Counted from the first letter of the stretch, positions 15,152 through 23,923 are shown. The stretch is DNA of 25,950 nucleotides from UBA1227 sp964539045 (GCA_964539045.1 CAZIHW010000147.1:1-25950); one strand, 5' to 3'. The notes: a model not told the origin generated them from the letters alone. Numbers and translations are program-made.

Positions 15152-15174
15152 GTTCCATTTTGTATAGTCCCATT
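15144..15174. repeat. Two-copy 16-bp tandem repeat spanning the dpaB stop codon
   Basis: Copies at 15144-15159 (TTGTATAAGTTCCATT) and 15160-15174 (the same with one base deleted and one substituted). The dpaB TAA stop is at 15149-15151 in copy one. Confidence 0.65.
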
Positions 15175-15180
15175 AATGAC

Positions 15181-15209
15181 TCGATTATGTCGGATAAATG
15201 TGTTAAAAT
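15181..15209 (+). promoter_or_regulatory. Extended -10 promoter giving a leaderless addB mRNA
   Basis: A TGT-TAAAAT extended -10 (TG at 15201-15202, hexamer 15204-15209) has a weak -35 TCGATT (15181-15186) at 17 bp. The expected start, about 7 nt past the hexamer, coincides with the ATG of addB at 15216. Confidence 0.55.
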
Positions 15210-15215
15210 ACAGAT

Positions 15216-18200
15216 ATGTTGAATTTAATTTTAGGCCGTTCAGGCTCAGGTAAAACAGAATTTTCACGTCATATCCTCAAGTCGCGTGCGCAGCTTGGGG
15301 ATAAAAGACTTTTGCTGATCGTGCCGGAGCAGTTCTCTTTTGCAAGTGAAAGAGCGCTGTTAAGTGATCTCCCGGCAGATCTGGCTCAGAACATAGAAGT
15401 GCTGAGCTTCACAAGACTGTGCGATTTTGTCGGCCGTGAACTCGGCGGTCTCGCCGTAAACACAATCGACGACTCTGTCAAGATAATTGTAATGATGCGC
15501 ACTTTAGAGGGCTTAAAAGACAGTCTTAAACTCTATGCCGCACACACAGATTCCACATCATTGGCAAAGGAGTTTTTATCCCTCATAGACGAGTTAAAAA
15601 AAGAGAGAATAACACCGGACATGCTGGATGCCGTGTCTGAAAAAACCGCATCCGCAGCGCTGTCCTTAAAGCTGAAAGAATGCGCTCTGATTTTCAGAAC
15701 CTACGACGCTGTCTTATCGCAGAGCTATACGGACGAGTCTACTCTTTCAGACATGCTGTGCCAAAAGCTCGAATGCAATGATTTCTTTTCCGGATACACC
15801 ATCTGCATAGATGCATTCAAAGGCTTTACGGGTCAGGAGTTTGAGATAATAAAGCATCTCCTGATACAGGCAGCGGAGGTTTACATAACTCTCCCGACCG
15901 ATGATATTTACGCAAATGATCCGTCTATGATCTTCGTCTCTGTAAATGAGACCGCAAAGCGTCTTATAAGCATAGCCAAGGAAAACAGTATAACCGTAAG
16001 ATATACAGGTGAAGACGAAACAGGTGAAGACGAAGGATTCATAAAATCCGGAATCCGCTTCAAATCGGAGGCTCTCGCATTTTTGGAGAAAAACATCTTT
16101 TCCCCTTGCAGCGAGACGTTCGATCATGAGACAAATGATATCGTATTGGTTAGCGCAAATGACATCCACGACGAGTGTATGTTCGTGGCGGCTACGGCGA
16201 GAAAGCTTTTAACAGAAGACGGATATCGATTGAATGACATAGCAGTCATAACAAGAAGCGAGGACGAGTATAAAACCGAACTTATATCAACCTTTAAAAA
16301 GTTTGATCTGCCGGTGTTCGAAGACAAAAGGCAGCCCGTATCAGCGCAGCCGCTGATAACTCTGTGTTTCTCTGTATTACAGATTATGACATCCGGATTC
16401 ACCACTGAAAACATACTCAGATATCTGAAGTGCGGTCTCTCCCCTCTGAGTGACATAGAGGTAGCAAGGCTTGAAAACTATGCTCTCATGTGGGATTTCG
16501 GTGCAAAGGCCTGGCGCGAAGATTTTACAAACAGTCCGGCAGGACTGGATGAGTTAAAAAGCAAGTCTGCTATTGAGAGAAACGAAAAAGAGCTCGCCGA
16601 TTTAAATGAAATGAGGAAAAAAACTGTATTGCCCCTCATGGCTTTGAAGAATTCTCTCAAAGAGGCTACGGCCTCTGACATCAGTCGGGCTCTTTATAAG
16701 TTTATTCTGTCAACAGGGGTCGACAGCGAATTAAAGAGATTTGCCATAGAACTCAATGATGACGGCAACTCCGATCTTGCCGCTGAGCAGGATAGGGTCT
16801 GGGACCTGCTTATGAATATCCTGAGCAAGCTCGGCAGTATACATGCTGATACAAAAACCGATATAAAAACCTATACCGAGCTCTTCAGAGCAGTTATAGA
16901 CATGACAGATCTCGGCAGTATCCCACACACACTCGATGAGATAACCGTGGGCTCTGCAGACAGAATACGTCTGACCAATCCCAGGGCTGTATTTGTTGTC
17001 GGATGTGAGGAAGGCGTATTTCCCGCCGTGATTTCGGACAACGGTATATTGTCCTCCTCAGACAGGAGAGAATTAGAGGATCTCGACTTGCATCTCTCTT
17101 CAAACATAAGCATTAAAGCATGTGAGGAAAGATTCATTGCTTATTCTGCGCTTACACAGGCACGGGAAAAGCTTTTCATATCCTATCACAAGACAGACGG
17201 AACGTCAGGATATGCGCCGTCAATCATATATGAAAACACCCTCAAACTTTTCAAAGACAGCATAAAGGTTCTGGACACTGATGATATAGACTGTGAATAC
17301 TATGCTGAAACGCCGCAGTCGGCATTCAGTATTTATGCGCAGAATTATTCCCTGCTGGCTGTCGAAGAAGAAGCAGTAAAACTAAATTCTATTCGCTCAT
17401 CTATATCTGATATAGATGAATTTTCGAGAAAGTTTCAAGCTCTTGACAGGGCGGCAAATAAAAAGGACTTCAGAATCGAAGACCCGTACATTGCTACGGA
17501 TCTCTTCGGAAAAGATATGTATCTTTCAGCCTCAAGGGTAGATGTTTATCACAAGTGCGCCTTTGAATACTTCTGTAAGCACGGGATAAAAGCCTTGCCG
17601 GGTAAAAAAGCGCAGTTAAGCCCGGCAGTAAGCGGTACCGTTATACACTTTGTTCTCGAAAAAGTTATAAAAGAGCTTGGCAAGGACAAACTCATCGCAT
17701 TGACAAATGAGCAAATTGCGGAAATTGTCAACAAATGGCTTACCATATATCTCAATGAGAACATAGGCGGATTCGACAATAAAACATTGAGATTCAAGTA
17801 TCTATACAACCGTTTATCCATTTCCCTGTGCGACGTCTTAAAACGCCTTTGTGAGGAGTTTAAAAATTCTGAATTCATACCTTGTGACTTTGAGTTGCCT
17901 ATAGACGACAACGCGGCAAAAGACGGAACAGGTGTTCCCTCTTACACGTTGGAACTGCAGGACGGAGGTAAACTGGAGTTACACGGAAGTGTTGACCGGG
18001 TAGACAAATATGAAAAAGACGGTACGACATACATCAGGGTTGTAGATTACAAATCCGGAGGAAAAGATTTTGTACTTTCCGATGTTATTTACGGTCTGAA
18101 TATGCAAATGCTCATATATCTTTTTGCTATACAGGCAGGAGGACAGGAACGCTACGGCCATGTACAGCCGTCGGGTATTTTGTATTATCCCGCAAAGAGG

Positions 18201-18662
18201 AATCAGGTGAGCCTGTCGTCAAAGAAAGCTAAAGAGGAAGAGATTCTAAAGGATAAAAGGAAGCACGACAGAGGAAACGGACTGTTCCTTCTCGACGAAG
18301 ATGTATTGAACGCCATGGAGATCGGAATCGGCGGACACTTTATTCCGGTGGAAGTCAAGGATAAAAAAGGGGTTTCAACAATTACGGGCAATCTGATCAC
18401 TGCACAGCGCCTGGGAAGACTCCGCAACCGGATAGATCTTATACTCCGTGAGATGGCCGAAAACCTTCATTCCGGTTATATAAGCGCCATTCCCGCTTTC
18501 GGAGAGGATTATAAATACACCTGTGATTATTGTGACTATAAAACCGTTTGCGGATTTGAAGACGGCAAAAGAAGAGAGGTCAAAAAAATCAGCAATGATG
18601 AGGTATTTGAGCTGCTGGATACGGAGGTGATTAATGATGTCAGCCAGGAATTGGACTCCTGA
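15216..18662 (+). CDS. addB: ATP-dependent helicase/nuclease subunit B (AddB)
   Basis: 1148 residues, close to the usual 1150-1170. With AddA it processes double-strand-break ends for recombination. The Walker A-like GRSGSGKT is at 7-14. The C-terminal RecB-like nuclease has VDRVDKYEKDG and VVDYKSGG around 925-945. The four Fe-S cluster cysteines are at 781, 1103, 1106 and 1112, the same spacing pattern as Bacillus AddB (801, 1121, 1124, 1130). The start is fixed by homology, since the family motif begins seven codons in, but there is no Shine-Dalgarno sequence before ATG 15216; the promoter position suggests a leaderless transcript. The 3' end overlaps addA by 29 nt. Confidence 0.96.
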   Translation: MLNLILGRSGSGKTEFSRHILKSRAQLGDKRLLLIVPEQFSFASERALLSDLPADLAQNIEVLSFTRLCDFVGRELGGLAVNTIDDSVKIIVMMRTLEGLKDSLKLYAAHTDSTSLAKEFLSLIDELKKERITPDMLDAVSEKTASAALSLKLKECALIFRTYDAVLSQSYTDESTLSDMLCQKLECNDFFSGYTICIDAFKGFTGQEFEIIKHLLIQAAEVYITLPTDDIYANDPSMIFVSVNETAKRLISIAKENSITVRYTGEDETGEDEGFIKSGIRFKSEALAFLEKNIFSPCSETFDHETNDIVLVSANDIHDECMFVAATARKLLTEDGYRLNDIAVITRSEDEYKTELISTFKKFDLPVFEDKRQPVSAQPLITLCFSVLQIMTSGFTTENILRYLKCGLSPLSDIEVARLENYALMWDFGAKAWREDFTNSPAGLDELKSKSAIERNEKELADLNEMRKKTVLPLMALKNSLKEATASDISRALYKFILSTGVDSELKRFAIELNDDGNSDLAAEQDRVWDLLMNILSKLGSIHADTKTDIKTYTELFRAVIDMTDLGSIPHTLDEITVGSADRIRLTNPRAVFVVGCEEGVFPAVISDNGILSSSDRRELEDLDLHLSSNISIKACEERFIAYSALTQAREKLFISYHKTDGTSGYAPSIIYENTLKLFKDSIKVLDTDDIDCEYYAETPQSAFSIYAQNYSLLAVEEEAVKLNSIRSSISDIDEFSRKFQALDRAANKKDFRIEDPYIATDLFGKDMYLSASRVDVYHKCAFEYFCKHGIKALPGKKAQLSPAVSGTVIHFVLEKVIKELGKDKLIALTNEQIAEIVNKWLTIYLNENIGGFDNKTLRFKYLYNRLSISLCDVLKRLCEEFKNSEFIPCDFELPIDDNAAKDGTGVPSYTLELQDGGKLELHGSVDRVDKYEKDGTTYIRVVDYKSGGKDFVLSDVIYGLNMQMLIYLFAIQAGGQERYGHVQPSGILYYPAKRNQVSLSSKKAKEEEILKDKRKHDRGNGLFLLDEDVLNAMEIGIGGHFIPVEVKDKKGVSTITGNLITAQRLGRLRNRIDLILREMAENLHSGYISAIPAFGEDYKYTCDYCDYKTVCGFEDGKRREVKKISNDEVFELLDTEVINDVSQELDS

Positions 18663-21600
18663 ACAAAGTGAGGCTATAACCAACCGAAAGGGAACGGTTA
18701 TAGTCAGCGCCGCCGCGGGCTCCGGCAAGACAGCTGTTCTTGTAGAACGGATTATAAGGCGGATAACATCAACAGAATCACCTTGCGATGCGGATAGGCT
18801 ATTGATAGTGACCTTCACACGCGCTGCAACCGCCGAGATGCGTTCAAGGTTGGAAAGTGCCGTAAGAGATGCACTTGAGGCCTCACCTTTTGACGAACAT
18901 CTGCAACGGCAACAAATGCTTATACCCTCCGCCAATATCTATACAATAGATGCTTTTTGCTGTAACCTTGTCAGAGAAAATTTCGATAAACTGAACATCT
19001 CCCCGGACTTTACCATGATTGACGAGGGAGAATCGCAGATAATGCAGCATCAGGCCGCCGAAACTGTGGTAGAACAGCTCTATGAGAGTGATGATGCGGA
19101 TTTTAAGTCTTTGGTAGAACTCACCTTTGCAAAAAAAGATGATTCCTCACTTGAGGAAAATATAATAAAACTTTACTCATATTCAAGGGCTTACCCATCG
19201 CCCGACAAGTGGCTCGATGATGCGGTAAACATATACGACTCATCTGTACCTCTCAGTGAATCGCCGCTCGGAAAACTCGCGGCAAAGAATGTATTGGACT
19301 TGCTCAGATATCATGAGAGTAAGATGGAATTTGCCCTGAATAAGATACGTGAAGATGACAGTATTAACCAATCGCCTTGTATTGATATTCTGGATGAAGA
19401 TCTCTCCTTGAATCGGGAGTTACAGGATTTGGTTAAGAATTTCAAATTTGAAGAAGCGTCCAATATCATAAACACAAGGGTTTATACGCGTTGGGACGGC
19501 GGAAAAGGTATGACTGCCAATCCAACCATACAATTTTCCAAAGAAATAAGAACAAAGCAAAAGGATGACTTGAGCAAGATACCGTCATATTTTTGCGGAG
19601 ACGAAAATGACTATCGTGAAGATTTGGATTTTTTGCGTCCTTTGGCCGGAAAATTGGTTGAAGCAGTAAAACTCTTTGAAGCAGAGTTTTCAAGAATGAA
19701 AAAAGAAAAAAATGCATTGGACTTCTCAGACGTAGAATTGCTGGCACTTAAACTGTTAGTTGAAGATCCTGCAGCTGAAGATATAAAGCGGACTGAGCTC
19801 GCAAAAGAACTCGGAAATAGATTTGAAGAGATCCTTATAGACGAATATCAGGACACCAACAAGGCTCAGGATATGATATTCACCGCCATATCAAACGAAG
19901 GTAAAAATTTGTTCATGGTAGGCGATGTAAAGCAGAGCATCTACAGCTTCCGACAGGCAATGCCGGACATATTTATACAAAAGAAAAACACCCTTGAAAA
20001 TACTGTGATTCTGGGAAAAAACTTCCGCAGCAGAAAAGGTGTAACAGACTATATCAACTTTGTATTCTCCCAAATTATGAGTGAGGATTGCGGAGATGTC
20101 ATCTATGATGAAAAGGAACAGCTTGTATTCGGCGCAAATTACGAGGAAGACCTCGGCGAGCCTGAGGTCGAACTCCATATAGTGGAGAATGAAGAAGGCG
20201 CCGATGCGCTGGAGCATGAAGCAAATTGCATCGCACAATATATCATATCAAAGCTTGAAGAAGGAAAGGCAGAATACAGAGACTTTGCCATTCTCATGCA
20301 GACCCTGAAAGGGCGTGCGGCCACGGTTGAAAGGGTTTTAAGAGAAAAAGGAATACCTGTACACATGGATGCAGGGAACAATTTCTTCTCCACCGCCGAT
20401 ATATCCGTAATAGTTTCTTTTCTGAGAATAATTGACAACCCTTTATCGGATATCCCCCTGCTGTCCGTCATGATGTCCCCCATATTCGGTTTTACACCTG
20501 ATGAGATGGCAAAAATCAGAATAAACGACAAGTACTCAAGACTATATGCCGCAGTTTTCAAGGCGGGTGAATGCGGAGATAAGAAAGTTGCAGACTTCCT
20601 TTCTGTACTTCGCAAATACAGAAGGCTATGTATATCAATGCCTGTAGGTGAACTTATAAGGCTTATATACGAGGACACCTCATTTCCGGCCATAGTCAGC
20701 GCTATGCCGGGAGGAAAACAAAGGAGCGCAAACCTCCTTTTACTTGCGAAGATGGCAGACAGCTACTCTGCAAGCAGCAACCTGGGGCTTTCCGGATTTG
20801 TGAGGTACATAGATAAGCTGATAGAAAACAATATAGATACAGCCCCCGCGAACATCCTGTCAGAGAGCGCCAATGTCGTACGGATAATGAGTGTTCATAA
20901 GAGTAAGGGACTTGAGTTCAAATACTGCATTTTAGCGGATACCAATAAGCCCTTCAATACCCAGGAACAAAGAGAGAACCTGATTCTGCATCCTGCTTAC
21001 GGAATAGGTCTCAAAGGCCGTGATTTAGAGAGCGGAAACACATATCCGACTTTGATTCATAAAGTTTTCTGCCTTGAAGTCAACAGGCGTCGAAAATCAG
21101 AATCACTGCGGGTTTTGTACGTAGCCCTGACAAGAGCCAGAGAAAAACTTGTTATCTTCGGTTCCGCGAAAGCAGGCGCAGATTCCGTTGTAAAGAAAGC
21201 TGTAAAAGAATCAGCAAGGGATACAGTTTCAATACCCCCGTATTCAGTCCGAAGTGCAAATAGTTTTTTGGATTGGATTATGATAACCACAATAAGCCAC
21301 CCATCAGCCAAGGTTCTGCGTGATTTAACCGATGGCATGTGTAAGCTTTTGCCGGCGGATTTTCCGATCAAATGCGTGCTGCACTCCCCTGAGTCAGACG
21401 AAGAGACAGATGCGGATATTAAGCAGAATTGTACCGATGTAGATGAGGCATTAGTCGATAGAATAAGAAAACGTATTGACTATAAGTATCCCTATCTCCC
21501 TCTCACAGCTATTCCTACAAAGCGTTCTGCATCACATGTAGATAACAATGACTTCTCTGCGGAATTTTTTGCAACATCCAGACCCGAGTTTGCTTCAAAA

Positions 21601-22119
21601 AGCGGATTCACACCCGCAGAGCGAGGAACTTTACTCCATAGGTTTATGCAATATGCGGACTTCGACAAAGCAAAGCTTGATATCAAAAGTGAACTGGAGC
21701 GTCTTGTTGACTTGAAGTATCTTACAGAAAAGGAAGCTCAGGCGGTGGATTTGGAAAAAGCACGTAACTTCTTCTCCTCGGATATGTTCAAAAGATTGGA
21801 AAAAAGTCCGAATGTTATGCGTGAGAAGAAATTTGCAGTACTTGTCCCTGCCGGTAATTTTGAAGATACCTTAAGCGGAGATATGGCAAAAGAGCCTGTT
21901 CTTATACAGGGTATAGCGGACTGTATATTTGAGGAAAACAATAAGCTGTACATATTGGATTATAAAACAGATCGTGAAACGGACGAGGAAGTATTGAAAC
22001 TCAGGCATACACCTCAGCTTAAAGTATATAAAGAAGCTCTTTCTATGATATTTGATTTACCGATAGACGGGGCCTATTTATATTCCCTTTCCCTTGGAAA
22101 AGATATCAAGGTTTTATGA
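18634..22119 (+). CDS. addA: ATP-dependent helicase/nuclease subunit A (AddA)
   Basis: 1161 residues. AddA is the UvrD-like SF1A helicase and nuclease subunit of AddAB. Walker A AAAGSGKT is at 26-33, motif II ILIDEYQDT around 400-408, then VGDVKQSIYSFRQA, motif V RIMSVHKSKGLEF at 750-762 and motif VI VLYVALTRAREKL starting at 827. The C-terminal nuclease keeps Asp1096 (GIADC), Asp1109 and Lys1111 (ILDYKTD), so the enzyme should be active. The ATG at 18634 has GGAGG 6 nt upstream, inside addB, which fits translational coupling. A second ATG follows immediately (18637). Confidence 0.97.
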   Translation: MMSARNWTPEQSEAITNRKGTVIVSAAAGSGKTAVLVERIIRRITSTESPCDADRLLIVTFTRAATAEMRSRLESAVRDALEASPFDEHLQRQQMLIPSANIYTIDAFCCNLVRENFDKLNISPDFTMIDEGESQIMQHQAAETVVEQLYESDDADFKSLVELTFAKKDDSSLEENIIKLYSYSRAYPSPDKWLDDAVNIYDSSVPLSESPLGKLAAKNVLDLLRYHESKMEFALNKIREDDSINQSPCIDILDEDLSLNRELQDLVKNFKFEEASNIINTRVYTRWDGGKGMTANPTIQFSKEIRTKQKDDLSKIPSYFCGDENDYREDLDFLRPLAGKLVEAVKLFEAEFSRMKKEKNALDFSDVELLALKLLVEDPAAEDIKRTELAKELGNRFEEILIDEYQDTNKAQDMIFTAISNEGKNLFMVGDVKQSIYSFRQAMPDIFIQKKNTLENTVILGKNFRSRKGVTDYINFVFSQIMSEDCGDVIYDEKEQLVFGANYEEDLGEPEVELHIVENEEGADALEHEANCIAQYIISKLEEGKAEYRDFAILMQTLKGRAATVERVLREKGIPVHMDAGNNFFSTADISVIVSFLRIIDNPLSDIPLLSVMMSPIFGFTPDEMAKIRINDKYSRLYAAVFKAGECGDKKVADFLSVLRKYRRLCISMPVGELIRLIYEDTSFPAIVSAMPGGKQRSANLLLLAKMADSYSASSNLGLSGFVRYIDKLIENNIDTAPANILSESANVVRIMSVHKSKGLEFKYCILADTNKPFNTQEQRENLILHPAYGIGLKGRDLESGNTYPTLIHKVFCLEVNRRRKSESLRVLYVALTRAREKLVIFGSAKAGADSVVKKAVKESARDTVSIPPYSVRSANSFLDWIMITTISHPSAKVLRDLTDGMCKLLPADFPIKCVLHSPESDEETDADIKQNCTDVDEALVDRIRKRIDYKYPYLPLTAIPTKRSASHVDNNDFSAEFFATSRPEFASKSGFTPAERGTLLHRFMQYADFDKAKLDIKSELERLVDLKYLTEKEAQAVDLEKARNFFSSDMFKRLEKSPNVMREKKFAVLVPAGNFEDTLSGDMAKEPVLIQGIADCIFEENNKLYILDYKTDRETDEEVLKLRHTPQLKVYKEALSMIFDLPIDGAYLYSLSLGKDIKVL

Positions 22120-22173
22120 TGTACGTTTGATTGCGCGAAAATTACATTTTCTGTTATGAAAGGAGGTAGCGCA

Positions 22174-22362
22174 ATGAAGTACTTTTTGGCAGTTAACGAC
22201 AGTCAACTCGGCACTTGTTTGAAAATGCTATTTGCTGAAGGAATTCAACCTAATGTCGAAACCGTATTAAATGAGAAAGGCAAGATTGAATTTCATATTA
22301 GCATTGCAGCAGATGAAGAAGTGTTTGAGAGACTAAATGAAAAATATAAGACTCTGATTTAG
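22174..22362 (+). CDS. Small protein of unknown function, 62 residues
   Basis: The protein starts MKYFLAVNDSQLGTCLKML. It is soluble and has no recognised domain; the strand-helix-strand look (KYFLAVND, GTCLKMLFAEG, KIEFHISIAAD, then a C-terminal helix) suggests a compact alpha/beta fold. The ATG at 22174 has AGGAGG 7 nt upstream; a farther in-frame ATG (22156) lies before that site and is rejected. It begins 54 bp after addA and could be read from the same transcript, but its base composition is closer to the accessory genes that follow. Confidence 0.75.
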   Translation: MKYFLAVNDSQLGTCLKMLFAEGIQPNVETVLNEKGKIEFHISIAADEEVFERLNEKYKTLI

Positions 22363-22390
22363 TAAATTGCTTTTCCTTTTTTTGACATTA

Positions 22391-22399
22391 TGTTATAAT
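22391..22399 (+). promoter_or_regulatory. Extended -10 promoter of the PASTA-like gene
   Basis: TGT-TATAAT, a perfect -10 with a TG extension, lies about 48 nt before the ATG at 22447. The eye-catching TTGACA at 22382-22387 is only 6 bp upstream, so it cannot be the -35 of this -10. Confidence 0.55.
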
Positions 22400-22446
22400 C
22401 TAAGGGATACGTAATCTTATATTTTTAAGTTATGAGGGAAGTAAGT

Positions 22447-23109
22447 ATGGGAAATACTAAAAATTCAAATAAAAATACTACTGGTATAGTCGCTGTTATG
22501 GATGCGGCCGCAGTTGTAGTGCCTAAAGCTAAACCGATTATTAATGCGGCCAAAGGTGTAGCGCCTATAGTTGTACCGGTTATTGATTTGGCCAAAGTTG
22601 TAGCGCCTAAAGCTAAACCGGCTTTTGATACCGTTGTTCACTATGTTAGTAAAACTATAGAAGAAAGAAAAAAGCTAGTAGCTGTTCCGGAATTATATCT
22701 TAAAGGGTATCCATTAACTAAGGAGCAAGCTGTAGATGTTCTTAATAGTTGTGGTTTTAAAGCTATATTTGTAAAGGCAAACCTGTCTGAAGCAAATGCT
22801 AAATATAGAAATTGTCTTGATATGCAAGTCATAGGGTCTACTCCAAAAGCTAAACATAAAGTTAAACCAGGATCGACTGTTTATGTAAAATATATAACTC
22901 AAGAGGTCATTGATGAATCACAACGTATGTATGAACTTGCTGAAAAACAAAAAGCGGAAGATAAAATTGCTAAAGCTGCTAAGCAAGGTCAGCGCAAGGA
23001 AAAGGCACAACGAATAATGACGGGTGCAAGAAACAATGCTAAAAAAGGAATAGAAAAAGTCTCCGTTTTAAAGAAGAAAGATGTTGCGAACAATGAAGTA
23101 TCAGAATAA
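22447..23109 (+). CDS. Soluble protein with internal repeats and a PASTA-like domain
   Basis: 220 residues. I do not know this architecture. Residues about 22-64 are three degenerate 14-residue units rich in Val, Ala, Pro and Lys (VVVPKAKPIINAAKG and relatives); at DNA level a 24-bp block recurs at 22513 and 22597 and a related block at 42-bp spacing. Residues about 78-151 resemble a PASTA fold: VPEL, KGYPLTKEQAVDVLNSCGF, then VIGSTPKAKHKVKPGSTVYV. The C-terminus (about 153-215) is a Lys/Ala/Glu-rich helix. There is no signal peptide or clear membrane span, which is odd because PASTA domains usually bind peptidoglycan outside the cell. The ATG at 22447 has GAGGGA 7 nt upstream. It has its own promoter and terminator. 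Confidence 0.8.
   Translation: MGNTKNSNKNTTGIVAVMDAAAVVVPKAKPIINAAKGVAPIVVPVIDLAKVVAPKAKPAFDTVVHYVSKTIEERKKLVAVPELYLKGYPLTKEQAVDVLNSCGFKAIFVKANLSEANAKYRNCLDMQVIGSTPKAKHKVKPGSTVYVKYITQEVIDESQRMYELAEKQKAEDKIAKAAKQGQRKEKAQRIMTGARNNAKKGIEKVSVLKKKDVANNEVSE
22513..22620 (+). repeat. In-frame internal repeat of the PASTA-like gene
   Basis: A 24-bp block is repeated 84 bp apart (22513-22536 and 22597-22620, one mismatch), and a GGCCAAAG-TGTAGCGCCTA block is repeated 42 bp apart (22548 and 22590). This encodes 14-residue units. Confidence 0.8.
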
Positions 23110-23127
23110 AGAAAATTAGAATAAATG

Positions 23128-23162
23128 GCCGGGATACTATAAAGGTAGTGTCTCGGCTTTTT
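23128..23162 (+). terminator. Intrinsic terminator after the PASTA-like gene
   Basis: A 12-bp stem (GCCGGGATACTA with TAGTGTCTCGGC, two G-U pairs, 6-nt loop) is followed by TTTTT. Confidence 0.85.
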
Positions 23163-23214
23163 GAGTCGGCTTTTGGATACAATGAGAAAATTATAGCATA
23201 AAGGAGTATACAAA

Positions 23215-23382
23215 ATGGCTGTCAAACGATATGACAGAGTCCGATTGAATGATGGTCAAACCGGAACGGTAGTCGATGTTCTTAAAGAAGGCGTCGCATA
23301 TATAGTTGACATTGACCTTCCTGGACCGGATTGGGAAACAATTGAAATTCGTCAAGAGGATATTGATAAGATCATCGAATAG
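23215..23382 (+). CDS. 55-residue protein resembling DUF4926-type small proteins
   Basis: The protein begins MAVKRYDRVRLNDGQTGTVV and ends EIRQEDIDKIIE. The pattern (YD-x-V-x-L, then GTVVDV, a short beta-hairpin, then an acidic helix) resembles the small barrel of DUF4926-like proteins, which often occur beside polymorphic-toxin or immunity genes. AAGGAG lies 8 nt before the ATG at 23215, which strongly supports translation. The family assignment is by memory of the pattern and tentative. No toxin gene is adjacent in this window. Confidence 0.7.
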   Translation: MAVKRYDRVRLNDGQTGTVVDVLKEGVAYIVDIDLPGPDWETIEIRQEDIDKIIE

Positions 23383-23406
23383 TATTTGTAACAACGCTAT
23401 ATAATC

Positions 23407-23423
23407 CTGATTTAGTAAATCAG
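23407..23423. repeat. Perfect 8-bp inverted repeat sharing a 14-mer with the end of the 62-residue gene
   Basis: CTGATTTA-G-TAAATCAG. The first 14 bases recur exactly at the stop codon of the 62-residue gene (about 22354-22367). It is not followed by a T-run, so it is not an obvious terminator. Confidence 0.45.
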
Positions 23424-23490
23424 CTCTCTAAAAAGGTAAAGGAGCCGTAACAAGTCCATATGAAGGATGAAAGGAGGACGGTGATACTCT

Positions 23491-23721
23491 ATGACAATTA
23501 CAGAGGTTGAGAATTATCTATCAAATCTAACCAGTCATGTTACATTTGAACTAGGCGGTGTTTCTTGCGGAATTGACCCGTTGTCCCGGAATAAGTTTGA
23601 AATGTGGTACGGTTCTGATGATATAACCGCCAATTCTATTGATGAAGTCATGAACATGAATTTCTTTGATGGTAAACCCCTGAAAGAGATTTGGAACGAC
23701 ATTACCGGGCTGGAGTACTAA
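23491..23721 (+). CDS. 76-residue protein, possible immunity-type protein
   Basis: The sequence begins MTITEVENYLSNLTSHVTFE and contains SIDEVMNMNFFDGKPLKEIW near the C-terminus. It is soluble and acidic, with a helix-strand-strand-helix look. Such SIDE-x-(M/V)-N...FDGK-x-L-x-EI endings recur in small clostridial proteins of unknown function, often in strings of tiny genes, but I cannot name a family. The ribosome binding region is unusual: AAGGAGG ends 13 nt before the ATG, but a second GGTGAT complement of the 16S tail lies 5 nt before it, as if a 3-nt insertion split the site. Confidence 0.7.
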   Translation: MTITEVENYLSNLTSHVTFELGGVSCGIDPLSRNKFEMWYGSDDITANSIDEVMNMNFFDGKPLKEIWNDITGLEY

Positions 23722-23762
23722 TGTCCGTAGTAAAATAATAAGTGATCTAAGAGGATTGAAAT

Positions 23763-23921
23763 ATGAAAGTACGTTGGGAAGGCAAAACCGATTTTCTTGT
23801 GCTTACGCACGATAAGATTTATACGGTTCTTGGAATAGAAAAAGGATGGTATAGATTAATCGACGATAGCGGCGAGGATTACTTATATCCTCCTGAAAAC
23901 TTCAAGGTTGTCGAAGAATAA
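23763..23921 (+). CDS. 52-residue SH3-like small protein
   Basis: The protein begins MKVRWEGKTDFLVLTHDKIY and ends YLYPPENFKVVEE. The order HDKIYTVLGIEKGWYRLIDD then GEDYLYPP fits a small five-stranded SH3-like barrel seen in many short Firmicute proteins that accompany toxin-immunity loci. The ATG at 23763 has AGAGG about 9 nt upstream. It is the third in a row of tiny plus-strand genes. The function is unknown; the fold and context are inferences. Confidence 0.7.
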   Translation: MKVRWEGKTDFLVLTHDKIYTVLGIEKGWYRLIDDSGEDYLYPPENFKVVEE

Positions 23922-23923
23922 AA

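Noticed and set aside
22382..22399. TTGACA followed by TATAAT as a perfect promoter
   Set aside because: The spacing is only 6 bp; just the extended -10 is usable.
23382..23450. A coding remnant in the spacer between the 55- and 76-residue genes
   Set aside because: The frame has 22 codons, no start and no recognisable motif.
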